Assembly (NCBI GenBank): GCA_047602305.1
Contig: JASGHO010000001.1
Coordinates: 1,178,001-1,242,000, forward strand
Source: Ancrocorticia sp047602305
Lineage (GTDB): Bacteria > Actinomycetota > Actinomycetes > Actinomycetales > Actinomycetaceae
DNA length: 64,000 nt
Direction of reading: 5' to 3'
The position numbers and the translations under genes were made by a program. Positions within the stretch are counted from its first letter, which is position 1. Each line of letters opens with the position of its first letter. This document shows positions 25,393 to 34,394 of this stretch, one piece after another. The notes under the pieces are model-generated. The model ran no database searches and was not told the DNA's origin. It worked only from the letters and a program-made list of their open reading frames with translations.

Positions 25393-26394
25393 CTACCCGG
25401 CAGACACCTCCGCCGGATTCACCCGCCCGGCCGTCGGCACCCCGAGAACCACCGCGGTGTTACGGAGATCTTCGTCCATCTGTGCCAGGAGCTGCTCGAC
25501 CGAGTTGAAGGCGAGCATCGGCCGCAGCCGCTCCACAAAGTCCACCGCCACGTGTTCGCCGTAGAGGTTGAGGTCGGAGCGCCCCAGCACGTGCGCTTCG
25601 ACGGTCCGTTCTATGCCATCGAACTGCGGATTTGTGCCCACCGAGATCGCTGACGGCAGGTACTCCACGGCACTCGTTCCGGGCACCGCACGCACCAGCC
25701 AACCCGCGTATACGCCGTCGGCCGGCACCTCCCCCAAGGACTCGCCCTTGAGGTTGGCGGTAGGAAAGCCCAGGTCACGGCCGCGTTGGAAGCCGTGCAC
25801 TACTTCGCCGCGCAGGCGATGCGCGCGCCCGAGAATCTGCGCCACCTGCGCCACGTCGCCCAGTTCCAGCAGTTCGCGGATCCAGGTGGAGGACCAGCGG
25901 CGCCCCAGGTTGTCGCCACGATCGTCAAGAAGGACGACGTCGAAGCCCAGCTCGCGTCCGAGTTCACTCAGCAACGTCCCATCACCCGCGTTGTTCTTGC
26001 CGAAACGGACGTCTTCGCCCACCACCACAACTCCCGCGTGCAGCTGTCCGAGCAGCTGCTTTTCAACGAAGTCGCGGGCGGTTGCCTGCGCGTAGTCAAG
26101 TGTGTAGTGCTGCACATAAACGGCATCGATGCCCGCTGCGGCGAGGCGGTCGATGCGGTCATCGACCGTGGCAACGAGGCGAATGGGCCGCTCAGGATGG
26201 TGCACGATCGCCGGGTGGGGATCGAAGGTGAGGGCAACGGACATCAAGCCACGCTGGCGCGCCTGCTGAACCGTTTCCGCGAGTACCGCGTGATGACCTC
26301 GATGTACTCCATCGAAGACGCCCACCGTGATGACCGTGCGCCCAAGATCAGCGGGAATATCGTCTGGCGTGCGCCAGATCTGAATCCGGGTCAC
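25393..26394 (-). CDS. ribF: Bifunctional riboflavin kinase / FAD synthetase
   Basis: 333 residues. The N-terminal nucleotidyltransferase domain has GVFDGVHRGHHAVLAE near residue 26 (HxGH-type motif). The C-terminal riboflavin kinase domain has EVVHGFQRGRDLGFPTANL near 200 and EHVAVDFVERLRPMLAFNSVEQL. It makes FMN and FAD from riboflavin, thereby supplying ApbE and flavoproteins. The start overlaps the stop of a small Cys-rich gene by 4 nt. The 240-bp gap to rpsO (25153-25392) holds short ACCCGGCAAC-type repeats and no gene. Confidence 0.96.
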   Translation of the reverse strand: MTRIQIWRTPDDIPADLGRTVITVGVFDGVHRGHHAVLAETVQQARQRGLMSVALTFDPHPAIVHHPERPIRLVATVDDRIDRLAAAGIDAVYVQHYTLDYAQATARDFVEKQLLGQLHAGVVVVGEDVRFGKNNAGDGTLLSELGRELGFDVVLLDDRGDNLGRRWSSTWIRELLELGDVAQVAQILGRAHRLRGEVVHGFQRGRDLGFPTANLKGESLGEVPADGVYAGWLVRAVPGTSAVEYLPSAISVGTNPQFDGIERTVEAHVLGRSDLNLYGEHVAVDFVERLRPMLAFNSVEQLLAQMDEDLRNTAVVLGVPTAGRVNPAEVSAG

Positions 26395-26585
26395 TTGGCG
26401 GAACGGAGGCCGAGGTTGAGGCGTCCGGCGGAGAGGTCAGAGAAACCTTCCGCCTTGCGCTCTTGCGCCGCGGGCGAATCGGTGTGCCGTGCGGGCCCGC
26501 CAGCCACGCGCTTACCATGACCGCCACCGCAGGCGCCTCCGCAGCCACAGCTGGACTTTTCTTCTGTCACGTTCTTCTCACTCAC
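26391..26585 (-). CDS. Small Cys/Gly-rich hypothetical protein
   Basis: 64 residues from GTG 26585. After a charged start comes SCGCGGACGGGHGK, a tight cluster of three Cys and one His that could bind a metal; the rest is polar and probably unstructured. It sits between the first VWA gene (11 nt) and ribF (ATGA overlap), so it is placed like a real translated gene. No family is recognised. It could also be a spurious frame in high-GC DNA. Confidence 0.45.
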   Translation of the reverse strand: MSEKNVTEEKSSCGCGGACGGGHGKRVAGGPARHTDSPAAQERKAEGFSDLSAGRLNLGLRSAK

Positions 26586-26595
26586 GCCGTACAGC

Positions 26596-28461
26596 CTACC
26601 GCACGCCGTCCGACCCGTTGCCTCGCCCCAGCGCATATCCACCGGCGACGGTGGCCACAATTCCGGCAATGATCATGGCCCAGATGAACGCCTTACTGTT
26701 CAGGAACGACGACGTCGGCTCAGTCGGCTCTTCCGTCGCCTCCGGTGTTGCCAACTCATCCGCGGACGCCGTCGTCGTCACATCCGAGGGCTGCGGTGTA
26801 CCGTCCGTGAGATAAACAGGACCTTCCTCGATCTCACCCGGGGTGGCAACCCGGAAAGAGAAATCTTGGCTCACAGTAGCGCTCTGAGTTCCCTGATTGA
26901 GGCTGACCGCAAGGTAGTAGAAACCATCCAGGTTCACCTCATAGGCGGTGGCGCGGAGCACCTCGTCGGTGCCTCCCCGCAGATCGGCGCTCTCGGTGGT
27001 GCTGGATGATCCGTACCAGGACTCATATTCCCTATTCAATTCCCGGCGCAGCGGATCGTGGAGATTGACATAGAAGTTTGTGCTCAGGTGCCCCTTCTGC
27101 CCGCGAACCTCCTCCTGTTGGAAGCGGTAGGCCAACTGCTGACCCCACGTCAGAGGGACCTTGAAGTAGAGGCGCTCCCCCATCACCACAGTGCTGGTAT
27201 ACGTCTGATCCGCGGTGATCTCGGTGGCCGAATTGAAGGAGTAGCCGCCGGTCACGGGGACCGCGTCACCCTCGATCGCTGGCGCCTCGGGGATACCCGG
27301 CTCCTCCGGCTCCGGAACACCCGAAATGTCCGACGGCGGTTCGAAACGCACCAGGATCTCCATGGACATGGCACTGCCGTAGCGCATCTCGTCCTCGCGG
27401 GTGACCTTGATGATCCTGTCGCTCTCGCAGTCGGGCGTGATGGAGGCGATGAGCGGCTCGGTCACTTGAGTCAGCCACATCGTGTTGTCATAGTCCGATT
27501 CGCACCTGTCACCGTCGGGCGTGATCGCCTCCACGTGAACAAAAGTGGAGATTCCAGCCTTGTCTCTTGGAGCATCCACGCCAAGGATTCCGGTCACCGT
27601 GACATGCGGGGTCCATCCCTCGGGCGGCTCAATGCGGTAGTAGCGCGACGTCGTCGTCTCGGCATCGGGTTCCGCAGGGAAAACATCGACCCACTGGCCC
27701 GGGGCGAGCACCGGCATGTCCGCCGCTGTCTTGGAGTCCGCCCCGGTCACAGGCTTTCCGGCGACGTCGTAGCCCTGCAACGCCCACTCCACCTTCTGTT
27801 CGAGCGCCTGACCAAGTTGCGCCGCGTCATTCGCATCGGAATACGTGCCGCCGGTGGCCTGGGCGATGCAGCTGAGGTCGGCACGGGCCGTTTCATCCAC
27901 CTTGAAGCCGACGGTGTGAACGGTGAGGTCCACGCCGTCTTTCGCAAGTTCCTTGGCTACCTCACAGGGCGGCGGCGGGGCGCAGGTGTCCTCACCATCA
28001 CTCACCAAAACAATGGCGCGCGGGCCCTCCTTCGGGAGACCTTTCGCGGCGGTGCGAAGTGCTTCGCCAATCGGGGTGTACCCCGACGCCTCGATCCCGT
28101 CCACCGTGGAGAGGAACTTCTTGGAGTTGACGGGCCCCATCGGAACCAGCGTGGTGACGTCCTTGCAGCCCGCTGCCAGTTCCGCCTCGGAACTCCCGGT
28201 CCCGTTGCCATAAACCACCAGGCCCAATTCGGCATCGGAAGGGAGGCCCGAGACCATGTCATGGACGGCCTTCTTGGCGGCGTCAATGCGCAGCCCGGGA
28301 GCGTCATTCTCCAGCATTGAGCCCGAAGCATCGAGGATCACCATGGTGGGAGTTGTTGACTTTTCTCTTGCGCTGTCCGCGACAGCCACACCCGATAGAC
28401 CGGCCAATGTGGCGAGAACGAGCGCCGCCGTGGCCGCGCGCGCAGTGAACCTGGATGACAT
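26596..28461 (-). CDS. Surface VWA-domain protein, copy A
   Basis: 621 residues from ATG 28461 (GGAAGGGA upstream). Signal peptide, then a von Willebrand A domain at about 35-225 with an intact metal-ion-dependent adhesion site: DASGSM, the Thr in GYTPIGEAL and the Asp in VSDGEDTC. Beta-rich middle part of unknown fold, a Thr-rich linker and one C-terminal membrane helix (AFIWAMIIAGIVATVAGGYAL) with a short basic tail. It should face outside and bind protein ligands or matrix. Paralogue of the next gene; the VWA halves are almost identical while the middle parts diverge. Confidence 0.88.
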   Translation of the reverse strand: MSSRFTARAATAALVLATLAGLSGVAVADSAREKSTTPTMVILDASGSMLENDAPGLRIDAAKKAVHDMVSGLPSDAELGLVVYGNGTGSSEAELAAGCKDVTTLVPMGPVNSKKFLSTVDGIEASGYTPIGEALRTAAKGLPKEGPRAIVLVSDGEDTCAPPPPCEVAKELAKDGVDLTVHTVGFKVDETARADLSCIAQATGGTYSDANDAAQLGQALEQKVEWALQGYDVAGKPVTGADSKTAADMPVLAPGQWVDVFPAEPDAETTTSRYYRIEPPEGWTPHVTVTGILGVDAPRDKAGISTFVHVEAITPDGDRCESDYDNTMWLTQVTEPLIASITPDCESDRIIKVTREDEMRYGSAMSMEILVRFEPPSDISGVPEPEEPGIPEAPAIEGDAVPVTGGYSFNSATEITADQTYTSTVVMGERLYFKVPLTWGQQLAYRFQQEEVRGQKGHLSTNFYVNLHDPLRRELNREYESWYGSSSTTESADLRGGTDEVLRATAYEVNLDGFYYLAVSLNQGTQSATVSQDFSFRVATPGEIEEGPVYLTDGTPQPSDVTTTASADELATPEATEEPTEPTSSFLNSKAFIWAMIIAGIVATVAGGYALGRGNGSDGVR

Positions 28462-28491
28462 CTGACGTCCCTTCCTCATGACACCCGCGGA

Positions 28492-30363
28492 TTACCGCGC
28501 GCCGCCCGATCCACTGCGGCGGCCCAAGGCAAATCCGGCGGCGAGAATCGCCACAATCCCGGCAATGATCGCACCCCAGGTGAAGGCTTTGTTGTCCAGC
28601 AACGACGAGGTCGGCTCAGCGGGCCCTGCCGAAACCGTAGCCGCGGATGTTGCGGACTCGGCTGCGGACGCCGTCGTCGTCATATCAGAAGGCAGCGGGG
28701 TGCCGTCCGTCTGGTAGATCGGCCCCTTCTCAACCATGCCCGGGGTGGCGATCCGGAACGAGTAGTCCTGGGTGACCTCGCCCTGCTTGTACGATCCATC
28801 CACTCTGACGGCGAGGTAGTAGAAGCCGTCCAGATTGACGTGGTTCGAGGTGGCGCGCAACACCTCCTTCGTCCCGCCGCGCACGTCCGGGCTCTCGCTG
28901 CCACCGGGCGCGCTCCACGTCTCGGACTCCAGACCCAAGTCGCGGCGCAGCGGATCGTACAGGCGAACGAAGAAGTTCATGCCGAAGTTCTTGCTCATGC
29001 CCTCGACGTCGTCTTGCCGGAAGCGGTAGGCCAACTGCTGGCCCCAGGTCATCGGGACCTTGAAGTAGACGTGCTCGCCCTTGGTGATGGTTCCGGAGTA
29101 GGTCTGGTCCACCTTGATCTCGGTGGCGGAGTTGAAGGAAAGCCCGCCGGTCACGGGGATCGCGTCGCCCTCGATGGCGGGCGCCTCGGGCAGGCCCTTC
29201 TCCTCCGGTTCTGGCACGCCAGAAATATCCGACGGCGGCTCGAAACGCACCAGGATCTCAACGGCCATGTCGCTGGCGTAGTGGACTTGATCGTCACGGG
29301 TGATCTTGATGAGCGTCTCGCCCTCGCAATCGGGCGTGAGCGAGGAGATGACCGGCTCGTTCGAGTCAGCCACCCACAGGGTGAAGTCCTGATCGGACTC
29401 GCACACGTCGCCGTCGGGCGTGATCGCTTCCAGGCTGAGCTTCGTCGCAGTACCTGCCGAGTCTCCCTCACTATTGGCGTCAATGGTGCCGGTGGCCGTC
29501 ACGTGCGGCGTCCAGCCCGCCGGCGGCTCGATGCGGTAGTAGCGCGAGATCGGCGTCTTTCCATCAGCCATGGCCGGGAAGGTCTCGACCCACTGACCGG
29601 GGGTGAGCACCGGCATGTCCTCCGCTGACTTTGAATCCGCGCCTTTGATCGGTTTGCCGACGACGTCGTAGCTCTGGAGTGCCCACTCGACCTTCTGTTC
29701 TAGCGCCTTACCAAGTTGCGCCGCGTCATTCGCATCCGAGTAGCTGCCGCCGGTGGCCTGGGCGATGCAGCTGAGGTCGGCGCGGGCCGCGGCGTCCACC
29801 TTGAAGCCCACAGTGTGAACGGTGAGATCGACGCCGTCCTGGGCCAGTTCCTTGGCCACGTCGCAGGGCGGCGGCGGGGCGCAAGTATCCTCGCCGTCGC
29901 TGACGAGGACGATGGCGCGCGGGCCCTCCTTGGGCAGGCCCTTGGCTGCGGTGCGCAGTGCCTCTCCAATTGGCGTGTAACCCGAGGCCTCGATGCCATC
30001 CACAGTGGAGAGGAACTTCTTGGAGTTGACGGGGCCCACCGGAACCAGCGTGGTGACGTCCTTGCAGCCGGCCGCCGCCTCCGCCTCGGAACTCCCGGTC
30101 CCATTGCCGTAGACCACTAGGCCGAGCTCTGCATCGGAAGGCAGGCCGGAAACCATGTCGTGGACAGCCTTCTTGGCAGCGTCGATGCGAAGCCCGGGGG
30201 CATCATTCTCCAGCATCGAGCCGGAGGCATCGAGAATGACCATTGTAGGGGTGGTGGGCTTTTCGTCGGCTGCGATAGCCACCGCCGAGATACTCGACAT
30301 CGTCGTGAGAATGAGCGCCGCCGTGGCCACTCGCGCAGTGTTAGCTCTGAACCCAGATGACAT
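28492..30363 (-). CDS. Surface VWA-domain protein, copy B
   Basis: 623 residues from ATG 30363 (GGAAGGAAG upstream). Same architecture as copy A: signal peptide, VWA domain with DASGSM, beta-rich centre and C-terminal helix AFTWGAIIAGIVAILAAGFAL. First gene of the leftward pair, divergent from an HTH regulator and a Ser/Thr kinase. The 80-bp divergent promoter carries two TGCAA-type sites. The tandem duplication keeps the N-terminal domain near-identical, pointing to recent duplication with diversification or to gene conversion. Confidence 0.88.
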   Translation of the reverse strand: MSSGFRANTARVATAALILTTMSSISAVAIAADEKPTTPTMVILDASGSMLENDAPGLRIDAAKKAVHDMVSGLPSDAELGLVVYGNGTGSSEAEAAAGCKDVTTLVPVGPVNSKKFLSTVDGIEASGYTPIGEALRTAAKGLPKEGPRAIVLVSDGEDTCAPPPPCDVAKELAQDGVDLTVHTVGFKVDAAARADLSCIAQATGGSYSDANDAAQLGKALEQKVEWALQSYDVVGKPIKGADSKSAEDMPVLTPGQWVETFPAMADGKTPISRYYRIEPPAGWTPHVTATGTIDANSEGDSAGTATKLSLEAITPDGDVCESDQDFTLWVADSNEPVISSLTPDCEGETLIKITRDDQVHYASDMAVEILVRFEPPSDISGVPEPEEKGLPEAPAIEGDAIPVTGGLSFNSATEIKVDQTYSGTITKGEHVYFKVPMTWGQQLAYRFRQDDVEGMSKNFGMNFFVRLYDPLRRDLGLESETWSAPGGSESPDVRGGTKEVLRATSNHVNLDGFYYLAVRVDGSYKQGEVTQDYSFRIATPGMVEKGPIYQTDGTPLPSDMTTTASAAESATSAATVSAGPAEPTSSLLDNKAFTWGAIIAGIVAILAAGFALGRRSGSGGAR

Positions 30364-30384
30364 CTGATCTTCCTTCCCGTAGGG

Positions 30385-30428
30385 TTGCACTTGCAAACTA
30401 TCACGTAGATATTCGCAGATGCAAACTT
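30385..30428. promoter_or_regulatory. Paired TGCAAACT sites in the VWA/HTH divergent promoter
   Basis: GCACTTGCAAACT at 30387-30399 and GCAGATGCAAACT at 30415-30427 are 28 bp apart and match at 11 of 13 bases. The first lies within the palindrome TTGCA-CT-TGCAA (30385-30396). They are plausible operators for the adjacent HTH protein. Confidence 0.5.
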
Positions 30429-30443
30429 TTGGAGGATGGTGTC

Positions 30444-30926
30444 ATGACCCAAGCGTCGGCGAACGCCCAAGTGGACCTCTACGGAGCCACCTGGGCCTCG
30501 CGTTTCCAGACCCTTCGCGCCGCCTACGGACTTTCCCAAGGCTCCCTCGCGGCAACCGTTGGTCTGAGTGCGCCCATGGTCAGCCAGCTGGTCAGCGGCC
30601 AACGCGTCAAAATCTCCAACCCGTCAGTGCTTGCCCGCATCGTCCGGCTTGAGGAATGCCTGAGCGACCCGGGAATCGCGGCCGGTGACAAGAATGCCAT
30701 CGCCGCGGTGCTGGACTCCGTGGCCTCCTCAACACCAGTGCTACGCACAACATCGACCCCCACCGAATCCGAACGAGACGCCGCCGTGCGCTGGCTTGCC
30801 GCCAACGCCGAGAGCTCCGACCTGGAGGAGCTCGCCGCGCTCGCCCACTCGCGCGGCTCGGAGGTGGTTGCCTCCGCCCTTCACGACGCTGCACACCTGG
30901 ACCCCACGCGCTCACGATGGACCTGA
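30444..30926 (+). CDS. XRE/Cro-type helix-turn-helix regulator
   Basis: 160 residues from ATG 30444 (GGAGG 9 nt upstream). The HTH lies at about 15-75: RFQTLRAAYGLSQGSLAATVGLS, then PMVSQLVSGQRVKISNPSVLAR. The C-terminal half is Ala/Glu-rich helical (SSDLEELAALAHSRGSEVVASALHDAAHL) of no recognised family. It overlaps the kinase start by 10 nt, so the two are co-translated. Divergent from the VWA pair, which it probably regulates. Confidence 0.85.
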   Translation: MTQASANAQVDLYGATWASRFQTLRAAYGLSQGSLAATVGLSAPMVSQLVSGQRVKISNPSVLARIVRLEECLSDPGIAAGDKNAIAAVLDSVASSTPVLRTTSTPTESERDAAVRWLAANAESSDLEELAALAHSRGSEVVASALHDAAHLDPTRSRWT

Positions 30927-32413
30927 TCGGCGGACGTTTCGAGCTGCGCGAGCCCATCGCCAGCGGCGGCACCAGCACAGTATGGCGCGCCTTCGACCAC
31001 GAGTTCGGTTCCGTGTGTGCAGCGAAGGTTCTGCGCATGCGTGACGCAGGAGGACTCATGCGATTCGCGCGCGAGCAGTCCCGCCGCCTCGCTGGACCCC
31101 ACATCGTCACGCCCTACGCCTGGGTGGCCGACGACGGCACGGCACTCATCGCCTTCGAACTGCTGCCGGGCGGATCGCTACGCACTCTCATCGGGGATTA
31201 TGGTTCGCTTGCGGACGCCACGATTGTGGCAATTCTCGACCAACTCCTTGACGCTTTGGAGGGTGTGCATGCGGCCGGGATTGTGCACCGCGATGTCAAA
31301 CCCGGGAACGTGCTGCTGCGCGCCACCGGCGACGGGCCAATCGATGTGGCGCTTGCCGATTTCGGGATCGCCATCGCCTTCACTGATGCCCGCCTCACCA
31401 TCGCCGGAACGGTGATCGGCACGCCCGGTTACATGCCGCCCGAGGTGCTGCGCGGCGAGGCCGTGCCCGAGGAATCCCACGATCTTTTCGCTCTTGGCCG
31501 GGTGGCCACAGCACTCGTGCTCGGGCACGAAGATGGCACATCGGAGGAAGCGGTCAAGTTCATCGGGGACCGGCTTCTGGCCCGCACGGTGCAGGCGTTG
31601 ACGGCGCCCGATCCGGTGGCGCGGCCTGTGAATGTACAGGAAGTCCGGCAGCTCCTCGCCGGGGCGGTGCGCGATCCCCTACCGCGTGACCGCGACGGCG
31701 AGCCGATCACCGTGTTCGATCAGATCGGCGAAGATGACGATGCCGGGACGGATCCGTACGGTGACAGTGTGGTTGGGATGGATCAGAGCAACGAAGGTCT
31801 GGCCAGGGTTGGACGTGGTGAAGATATTGCCGCGGTTAGTGAGCAGCCGGGACTCAGCGAAGAGACTAGGCCCATGCTTCATCCGCCTCGGCCAATGCTA
31901 GAGCGGAGTGACAAGACACCCGCTGTGCCCAGCGAGCTGGACCGGCCGATCAAGCTCGAGCAGCCGAGCAAGCTGGAACAACCAAGTATGCCCACGAAGA
32001 GCGCCGAGCCAGAATCTATTCGTGGTACGGGCGATTCTGGTGGGATTGTTGCGCGGCCCGGGAAGCCGCTTTCATTCGGGTGGATCCGGCTGACAATCGC
32101 GGCAATAGCGCTCGCGGTGGCGGGAATCGTTTCGTTTGTCATCTGGAACGGAAGCCGCGAAGGGGACCCGGTAGTTCCAACCGACGGTGTCAGCGAGAGC
32201 TTTGTTCCGGGAGAGAACCGCGGACCAAGTGACACCGGAGACCCACAGGGCACAGGACAAGCAACCCCCACCCCCGCGGTTCCGAAAGAGAACGCACCGA
32301 ACGTGGGCGATGCCTGTACCTGGCTGACCGAGGGCGACCTCGAACTCTCCCAGTCAGGGGAGGAAATCCAGTGCCAACTCGTGGATGGCGAGTATCTCTG
32401 GCAGGTTCCGTAA
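30917..32413 (+). CDS. Membrane-anchored Ser/Thr protein kinase (PknB-like)
   Basis: 498 residues. Kinase domain at about 7-265: Gly loop IASGGTSTVWRAF, catalytic Lys in CAAKVLRM, HRDVKPGN loop, DFG in ALADFGIAI, and GTPGYMPPEVL. A long charged juxtamembrane linker contains short KLEQPSKLEQPS repeats. One membrane helix (about 393-415, LTIAAIALAVAGIVSFVIW) leads to a short extracellular tail with two Cys (DACTW, IQCQL) and no PASTA domain. It may respond to redox or ligand through that tail. Co-operonic with the HTH gene; partners could be the VWA proteins. Confidence 0.93.
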   Translation: MDLIGGRFELREPIASGGTSTVWRAFDHEFGSVCAAKVLRMRDAGGLMRFAREQSRRLAGPHIVTPYAWVADDGTALIAFELLPGGSLRTLIGDYGSLADATIVAILDQLLDALEGVHAAGIVHRDVKPGNVLLRATGDGPIDVALADFGIAIAFTDARLTIAGTVIGTPGYMPPEVLRGEAVPEESHDLFALGRVATALVLGHEDGTSEEAVKFIGDRLLARTVQALTAPDPVARPVNVQEVRQLLAGAVRDPLPRDRDGEPITVFDQIGEDDDAGTDPYGDSVVGMDQSNEGLARVGRGEDIAAVSEQPGLSEETRPMLHPPRPMLERSDKTPAVPSELDRPIKLEQPSKLEQPSMPTKSAEPESIRGTGDSGGIVARPGKPLSFGWIRLTIAAIALAVAGIVSFVIWNGSREGDPVVPTDGVSESFVPGENRGPSDTGDPQGTGQATPTPAVPKENAPNVGDACTWLTEGDLELSQSGEEIQCQLVDGEYLWQVP

Positions 32414-32449
32414 GAGTTGCGGTAGGTTCCCCGAGACTGTGGATCCTAA

Positions 32450-32507
32450 GTGGGCACGAGAGCGATCTCCGTGCCGTATACGGCATACAGATCGCTGTGA
32501 CGCCCAC
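32450..32507. terminator. Nested palindromic terminator between kinase and truB
   Basis: Three nested stems: GTGGGC/GCCCAC, AGCGATCT/AGATCGCT and the centre TGCCGTATACGGCA. It lies between convergent genes. Confidence 0.8.
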
Positions 32508-32525
32508 GAAGAACACGAAGGCCCG

Positions 32526-33833
32526 TTAGCTCAGCAGCAAATCCGGTTTGAGCATGCCCGAGCGTGGGCATACGAGTGCCACCACGCTTCCCTCGCACAT
32601 CGCGGCGGCAACGCGCTTGCCCTCGGGGTTCTTGGGGCCTTTCGCGGCAGTAACGCCGCTTTCAGCCTCCACAGCTAGCCCACTTGCCACAAGGGTGCTA
32701 GTTACCGCAGAACTACCAGTTGCCGCAGCACCGCCATCCGCAGCTGCGTACTCGCGCTTGGCAATGAACTGACCGCGGCGCAGCAGCTCGGCTTCCTCGG
32801 GCGTCACCTCAACCAGCGGGAACAGTCCGCGGCACAGCTCGGTCAGCCCCAGAATGGGAAGCTCCTCGCCTCGCACGTTGAACTCATTGAGCTGGGCAAT
32901 AGAGAGAGCCTGGGCTTCGTCCCACTCCCCCACGCGTGTTCTGCGAAGGGCGGTGAGATGGGCGCCGGTGCCGAGCAGATCTCCAAGATCGCGGGCCAAC
33001 GCCCGTACATAGGTTCCTGCCGAGCACTCCACCTCGACGTCGATATCGATCACGTGCGTCTCGGCGACCGCCGGTAAAGCAGGAGCATCGTTCCCTGCGG
33101 CACCGGTTGTCGGTACCCGAAGGTCAGCTGCTTCGTCTACCTGACTCTCTGCGACATCTGCGGCAATCGGGCCGGATTCCGCAACAACTTCGCCAACAAC
33201 ATCCGCTGTTGCGACAGCCGGACGCGGCTCCCCCAGCATTCGGAACGCGCCGATTGTCACCGGTCGGGCGTCAAGCTCCACGGCCTTGCCCTCACGAACC
33301 AACTCGTAGGCGCGCTTGCCGTCTACCTTGAGCGCACTCACAGCGCTGGGCACCTGGAGAATCTCGCCGCGCAGTTGCACCATCGCGGCTTCGATCAGGT
33401 CGGACCAGGCCACGGCATCCGCGCCCAGAGCCTCAACGCCTCGCCGCGCGGTCACCTCACCCTGCGCGTCCTCGGTGGAGGTCTCCACTCCCAAACGCAC
33501 GGTTGCGGTGTAGCGCTTGCTCGTCCCAGTCACGTACTGCAGCAGTTTCGTGGCCTTGCCGATACCCACGCTGAGCACACCGGTAGCCATCGGATCAAGC
33601 GTTCCAGCATGCCCCACCTTGCGCGTTCCGGCCACAAAACGCATGGCGCCCACGATGTCGTGGCTGGTCACATACTTATCTTTGTCCACCACCACGAGTC
33701 CATCGCGTGGTGGAATACTCCGATCACGGGTGGGGCGAGTTAACTCGCCCCACGGCATAACGCGACGCGGCCGCCCCTCGGAGCGCGGAGAGCGCTTCTT
33801 CGAGGGACGGCTCGCGGACTGCTGCTGCGACAT
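32526..33833 (-). CDS. truB: tRNA pseudouridine(55) synthase with low-complexity inserts
   Basis: 435 residues against ~300 usual. TruB makes pseudouridine-55 in tRNA T-loops. Motif II with the catalytic Asp is KVGHAGTLDPMATGVL. DGKRAYELVREGKAVEL and VECSAGTYVRALARDLG are also typical. The excess length comes from a ~40-residue basic N-terminus, a ~55-residue Val/Ala/Glu-rich insert between FRMLGEPRP and DIDVEVECSAGTYVR, and an Ala/Ser/Thr-rich insert near the C-terminus. The ATG overlaps the rbfA stop (TGATG). Confidence 0.95.
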   Translation of the reverse strand: MSQQQSASRPSKKRSPRSEGRPRRVMPWGELTRPTRDRSIPPRDGLVVVDKDKYVTSHDIVGAMRFVAGTRKVGHAGTLDPMATGVLSVGIGKATKLLQYVTGTSKRYTATVRLGVETSTEDAQGEVTARRGVEALGADAVAWSDLIEAAMVQLRGEILQVPSAVSALKVDGKRAYELVREGKAVELDARPVTIGAFRMLGEPRPAVATADVVGEVVAESGPIAADVAESQVDEAADLRVPTTGAAGNDAPALPAVAETHVIDIDVEVECSAGTYVRALARDLGDLLGTGAHLTALRRTRVGEWDEAQALSIAQLNEFNVRGEELPILGLTELCRGLFPLVEVTPEEAELLRRGQFIAKREYAAADGGAAATGSSAVTSTLVASGLAVEAESGVTAAKGPKNPEGKRVAAAMCEGSVVALVCPRSGMLKPDLLLS

Positions 33834-34336
33834 CAGGCGCGCGCGGCGTCGTCGTCGGACAAATCGTCAGCTACCGGAACCACCGGAACTTCGGAATCCA
33901 CCGAATCGGCTTCAGCTTCGTCGTCGTCCTTACGGTACGGGTCCTCGCCGGCAGCCCACTCGGCGCCTTCGGCGGCCTTCGCGATCTGCTGATCACGGAA
34001 GCGCGCGGCAACCAGGGCGTCCTCGAAGGAGCGCGCGGTCTCGGGCAGGGCGTCGGCAACGAACTCAAGGCTCGGGGTCAGTCGCAGTCCGAGCTGCTGA
34101 CCCACCTGGGAACGCAGGAAACCCTTGGCCGAGGCGAGCCCGCGGCCGGCTTCCTTGAGGCGCTTCTCCCCACCCAGAACGGTGTAGAAAATCGTTGCAT
34201 GCTGGAGGTCACCGGAGACGCGGACGTCGGTGATGGTGACCATGTCGAGGCGCGGATCCTTCAAGCGCGAAATCACCAGCGAGGCGACGATCTCGTGGAT
34301 CCGCTCTGCCACCTTCGCGGCGCGTGGGTTGGGCAT
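33833..34336 (-). CDS. rbfA: 30S ribosome-binding factor A
   Basis: 167 residues from ATG 34336 (GAAAGGTGG upstream). Assists 16S 5'-end maturation and cold-phase 30S assembly. Family marks: RAAKVAERIHEIVASLVISRL near the start, DPRLDMVTITDVRVSGDLQHATIFYTVLGG, and LRLTPSLEFVADALPETA. The acidic C-terminal tail (DDDEAEADSVDSEVPVVPV) is longer than in E. coli. Between infB and truB, as in most bacteria. Confidence 0.96.
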   Translation of the reverse strand: MPNPRAAKVAERIHEIVASLVISRLKDPRLDMVTITDVRVSGDLQHATIFYTVLGGEKRLKEAGRGLASAKGFLRSQVGQQLGLRLTPSLEFVADALPETARSFEDALVAARFRDQQIAKAAEGAEWAAGEDPYRKDDDEAEADSVDSEVPVVPVADDLSDDDAARA

Positions 34337-34394
34337 AATGCCACCTTTCTTAAGAGATAGCGCCAATAGGGCGAGCCCATCAGCGTGAAAGCGA

